A stretch of 64,000 nt of DNA from NCBI GenBank assembly GCA_918797485.1, contig CAKKNE010000002.1, positions 5,298,501 through 5,362,500 on the forward strand. Reading direction: 5' to 3'. This DNA is from Pelagomonas calceolata (Eukaryota > Sar > Pelagophyceae > Pelagomonadales > Pelagomonadaceae). Numbering within the stretch: the first letter of the stretch is position 1; the number at the start of each line of letters is the position of its first letter. Shown in pieces: positions 55,801 to 61,800 of the stretch. Position numbers and translations under genes: made by a program. A model generated the notes under the pieces. It did not search any database and had not been told where the DNA came from. It was given only the letters and a program-made list of their open reading frames with translations.

Positions 55801-58800
55801 CTCATTAAGACTGTGTCGGTCCGATTGCGACCTGTACGGGGCCTCGGCACCGGTGTCGTTCCATATTTTGGAGGAGCCTGCGTTGACGCGAGTGAACCCG
55901 TCTCATATAACGCAGCGGGGCGGCGAGTCCGTTGAAATCGACGGGGGCCCGTTCCCTTTGACAGGATTGAGGTGCCTCGTCACCGGTGCTGCTGAAGTCA
56001 ATGCTACCTACCTGTCTTCTACAAGGATCACGTGTGAAACGCCGTCAACACCGACGACGGGGCCCGCTCTACTAAAAGTGTCCATTGACGGCGGCTTCCA
56101 CTACGTCGGTTCGTTACAAGTGACCTACCACGCGACGCCCACACTGTTCGGTTTGGAGGAGCTAGGAGCGTCCGTGATCGGTGGAAGACCTTTGCGCGTC
56201 AAGGGGCGTGGGTTCTCATATCTACAAGAACAGGGCGCCCCGCTGCCAACCTGCGACTTCGGCTTCGGTGCCGTCCCGGCAGTCGTCGAGGACGACTCTA
56301 CCCTTCTGTGTCAAGCGCCGCCCGTGACCCATGCGCACACGCACGGCGTCGACGTACGTTTAGGAAGGAAGCGCTACTTGTTGCCATCCTCCAGAAATAT
56401 AACTGTGAAGAGGTTCGACGCCATTCAAGTAACAAAAGTCGACCCGCCGCGGGGCTCGGCTGCTGGTAGCTACTCTTTAAGACTAACAGGTACGGGCTTC
56501 GATGCGGACGCCGCCGAGGCGGCGGCGCACTTCCGGGATGTTGTCGATGGGACGTGCGCGCACGCGCCGCTGCGCGTCGTTTCCCGTACCGAGGCGTGGG
56601 TCGATAAAGTACCGGCGTGGCACCGGGCCGGGAGGTCCGAAATCACGGCCTCGAACTGCCACGACGATGCGGACTTTTCAAGGGAAGGCGCGATCTTCGT
56701 GTACGAGCGGGCTTTAGCTTTGTTGGCCGTGCGTCCGGCCGTCGTCGATAGTCACGGAGGCACGTCCGTCTTAATCCGTGGCGTCGGGTTCTATCCGTCT
56801 TTACCTTCTGTTTTGAAGTGTCGCTTCGGCCCGTCTCAGTATGGTGATGCTACTTTTGTGAACAGTACTACTGTACGATGTGTCTCTCCACCAAACTTGC
56901 GGGCCGGGCTGGAGTACCCCGTTGCGGTGACTGTGGACGGCAAGACCTACGTCACGGCTCCTTCTGTCAAAGTGCGCGCGACGGCGGCGCCCCGCATTCT
57001 TCGTATAGAGCCTTCATCGGCTTTTGCCGGCGCGTCCGTCGTGGTCGAGGCGGCCTTCGACGGGAACGGAACGTTTTACGACGAGACGGCCTACTGCCGC
57101 TTCGGCGCTGCTAGCGTCGAAGCGTTTGTAGAGGACGACACGCACGTGTCGTGTCGCGTGCCTTCTGCTGAAGACGCTCGCTCTGACATGCCAAGTGTCT
57201 CTATTGGAATTGTCGGCGAGGCGCCGGGCTCCATACCCTCGACGGGGAGAGATGCACCGCATACAGTCGCCTTCCGGTACGACGCGAAACCGTCCGTCGC
57301 CAGGGTGGCGCCTTCCTCAGTGCCGTCGGGCGGCGGCGTTTTATTAACTGTCATTGGCGACCATTTCGTCGATGTACCTTCACTAACGTGCGGCTTCTCC
57401 GACGGGTCCCAAACGCCGGCGCGGTTCGTGACTCGCACGAGACTCGCGTGCGAGAGCCCTCCGACGAACGCGTCTTCACTAAGATTGAGCGTGGCGACGA
57501 ACGGTGCGGACTTTGGACGTGACGGCGCTTCCATCAACGTCTGGCCCGAGCCCTCGTTGCTGAGTATCGAGCCGGACGCGGGCGCCGACGACGGCGGCGA
57601 CGTCGTTATTTTGAGAGGTTATGGTGTGGGCCACTTGTTGCGGAGCGTCGGGTCGGTCGACTGCGTGTTTGGAGGAGTGAGAGTCGAAGCGACGTGGCTG
57701 CGCAACGACCACGACGACGACGCCGTGGCTTGTAATACACCGAGCGCTCATGACGTGACGCGTTCACCACAGATGAGTCGAGCAGTCGTGCCCGTTAGAC
57801 TGGCACCTTCTCATTCATCAGCCTCGACGGAGGCCGTCCTCTCGTACACCTACGTGGCGCGGCCGACGATACGCTCCTTATCACCTAAGACGGGCCCCGC
57901 GCGGGGCGGGACCCTTGTGACACTGAAAGGAGCGAACCTTAATCGAACGGCGCACTGCGACTGCCGCTTCGGTGTGACTGTTGTCGAGTGTGCGTCGCGG
58001 ACGGATCGCGGCGTCGAGTGCGTCGCTCCTCCCACAATACTGGAGGAGGACGTCTCTCCCGTCGTTGCCGTCGCACTGTCGCTCGACGACAAGCGGAGGT
58101 GGCTTGGTACGCTAGAGTTCGCGTACGACCCGTCACTACTGTTGAATGCCCTAACACCGACGCGGGGCCCGTCGTCAGGCGGCACGACGGTCACCGTCAC
58201 TGGTGTTAATTTCCGGGCCCGTCGCGTGTTAAGCTGTAAATTCGACGAGCGAGTCGTACAAGCTTCATTTGTCTCTACAGAATCCATAAGTTGTCGAGCG
58301 CCGCCCGGCCACAACACAGCAACGGTATCTATCAGTCAGAACGGCCTTGACTATGACGGCGCGCTGCAGTTCGGCTACTACTCCACACCTCTACCAGAAT
58401 CACTAACGCCGGAAAGAGGAGTGGAAGCGGCCGGTGCCATGATAAGTGTCAAAGGTGCAAATTTTCCGACGGACGAATCTGTCCAATGCAAGTTCGGCGA
58501 CGACGTCGTGGCAGGCTCGGTCCTCACGGATAGTGAAGTAAGGTGCCCGGCGCCGTACCAGGAAGTTTCTAGGGATGTCCAGGAGGTCACGTTCCACGCC
58601 ATCGAAGCCATTCGAGAGCAGCAGACCGTCGACGTCGTCGGTCGAAGGGCGCGACGGGAGGTGCAAGAACTTAGAGTGACTGCTGCTGGGGGAGCTAGGC
58701 GAGAAGACTTTGTTGATTTGGACGTAGATCTATCCAGAGCCACGGCCGAAGTCCAGACCATGACGACGGCGCTAACGGGTCATAGGAAAGAAAAGCAGCG

Positions 58801-61800
58801 CATTAGTATCGCATTACCGCCTCATCGGCGCGAGGTGCAGCGTTTCGTGATGAATGATATAAGACGGGCCTACCTGAGAGACGGCATGCGGTTCTGCCGA
58901 GAGCACGACTTCTCTGCCGAGTTCCCGGAGACCCTCACGAAGCGGTGCTCGACGGAATTTGGAGGAAGGGACCCTGCCGCAAGGCTCGGTGAAGCGTCTG
59001 TCCACGACTACTCCTACCGCTTGGTGTTCGGGCCCTACGCCACTCGCAGTTTGCCCATGGACTACGAGGCGTGGTTCCTTAAAGAATCATTGGAGGAATT
59101 GGTGCCGTTCCGGGACGGGGTGGAGGTCGTCGAAGACGGTGTTGATTGGGTGGTTACGTACCCTTATACGGCCGGGGACGTGCCCGCGCCGCTCACGGAA
59201 GCGTCTGCTGCGTTGAACTTTTTAAATGGTTCCAATGTGACTGTACAAGTGGAGGAAGTCGTGCGGGGTATTGCGCCTCCCACGTATCGGTTGGAGGTCG
59301 AAGGTAGTATAGGTGGCGGGTATACTCTTGACGTGTTAGGAGATGAAACAGTGTTTATTCCGTACGACGCGACGGCCAACGAAGTGCGTGCGGCGGTCAA
59401 TGCTGTGCTGGACAATGAGCTCTACGGCTGGACCGAGGTGAGGGAACGGGCCGCATTGTATGGCAACCATCCCCTGACAAGAGCCTGGGACGCCTACGCG
59501 GGCCACCGGGGTCGAACGTACGATATTAGTTTTGTTGCTTGTTGTAGGTCGGCCTTTGGCGGGCATACGGTTTTGACTGTGGGGACCACGTCCCTCAAAG
59601 GTGTCAGTGCGACGGTGCGCGTCGTCTCCTCACAGAAGGGCGTGGAGACGCTGTCCGGTACTTATCAAGTCTCGACGGACGGCGGCCTGACCTACTCGGC
59701 TCCGGCGGATGTTGATGGTGGTGCTTCTGCCCTGGAGACGGCCATCGAAGAAGCCATCGGCCGCATGGCCGATCCCACGGCTTCGACGGACGCTACTGTA
59801 AGTGACGCCGGGAATTTACTGCGGGGCTGCGGCTATGCGTATGATGTGGAGTATCCCGCGGGCCGGGACTTCCCGCCCCTCCAATCTAATGTATCTTCGT
59901 TTGACTCGCCGGAGGCCTACTTGTCCGTAAATACGACTCAAGAAGGCTCGCAGTACGAGGTCTGGAGCGTCGCGCTCGATTCAGCTGCATCGGGCAAGTT
60001 CTTCCTGTCGTATGGGGACAAAGAAACCGAGGACCTGGCTGTGGGCATCTCCTCCACAGAGTTGTCGGACAAGATTTTGGATGGTCTCGAGCTGGCGACC
60101 ACGATCTCAAAAACTCAAAACGACTACCGCGTCACCTTCACCGATGCCCTTGAGGGAGGCGGCCTAGAACATGATTTGAGACTGGGCGGCCTCTCCAGTA
60201 GATTCACGTCGGGAAAGGAGACACTTACAGCTACTACTGCAAATTGTACCAAAATACGAAATGGACGGTGGAACCCCCTCTCCGGCACTTTACAGATAGC
60301 GATGGACGACAATCTGGATCAATTCATCACGATGCCCCACGACGCCACTTCTCAACATTTAGAACGACTCTTCTCATCAAAAGCGGACGTCTTCGGGCGG
60401 CCCTCCGTGTCACGGTCTCAAAATGGACCAGGGGCCTACACGTGGTCTATTACCTTCGTGGACTACGCTGGTACTCTTCCGTTACTCCAGCGCGTCGGAG
60501 GTACGACAGATACGTATGGTGACGCGTCCGTCTCGTACACGCGGTCGGCCGCGTCGGGCTCGGACTGCTGCCTGACGGGCAACGTGTCTCTGCTGTTGAG
60601 TGACGGTCTTGAGGAGAAGTGGCTGCGCGACGTGCCCTCGTCAATATCTGAGGGGGACCTGCAGGATTTAGTTGATGTGGCCTTTGGGGACGCCGCGCAT
60701 GTGAACAGTACGAACGTGTCCCGTCATCTACCGTACGAGCCATCACTCAAAGTACGGGTCGAGCAACGGGTCTCAGGTGCGGCGACGTGGCGCTTCTCTC
60801 GCACGTACACGTCTCCGAACGGCGGCTGGGGCAACGCCTCTGTCGTTAGAAGTGTGCAAGGGTCGCTGTCGCTTGGTACTATACTAAAGAGGAAGGGGGC
60901 TCAATTTTCATACAATGCGGTAGAGGACGGCGCCCAGCCGGAGGTGCAGCGTATTAGATTTACCTCATTGGGACCGCCGGGCGGCCACTGGCGGTTACGG
61001 CACGAAGGTGTTAACACCGCCCCTATGAAGGTCGACGCGAGCGCGGACGAGGTGCGCGCGGCCCTGGAGGCGGCCCTGTTTACGTCTGTTGAAGTGTCTC
61101 GCAGTTTCTATAGTAGTGGCCACGAGTTCCTCGTGACCTTCGTCGCCGAGCCCGGGGACGTCCCTTCGCTGGAATGCGACGTGGCCGAGAGTACGGGTCC
61201 GACGCCCTTCTGCCGGGTCGACGAGGTTGTGCAAGCGACCTCGGTCGTGTCAGGTGGCGCGTTCCGGCTGCTCTTTGGGGGCAAGCTCACGGAACCGCTA
61301 TCATCAACAGCTTCATCCCTACAAATCCAGCAGGCCCTGGAGAAATTACCATCAATAGGTAGAGTAAACGTCTCCGACGCGCCGCTCATCGTGGGCCATC
61401 CACTGTCGGAACAACGCGCTTCACAAGGGACGAGCGGCCCCGGCGGCCGGGCGTGGCGCGTCGAATTTAACGACCACAAGTACAAGGGCTCCACCGTTCT
61501 GCATGAAGGCGACCAGCCTTTATTGCAACTATCATACAACGAGACCTCATTGACGGGCACGCGAGCCGACGCGATCGTGTTTGAAGTAAAACGCGGGTCG
61601 CGGCCCGGTGGCACTTTTAAGGTAAGGCGCCACTTCGGCGGCTGGTCGCAGGCTTTGGACTACGGCGCGTCGGAGGAGGAGTTACGCTATGCGCTCGAAG
61701 CTTTAGATGGAAGGCCCAAGATACCTTCGATAGAATCCGGGCCGACGACGGACGGCTACCTGACGTATACCGACCCTCTGTGTGGTGATATTGCTGTCAC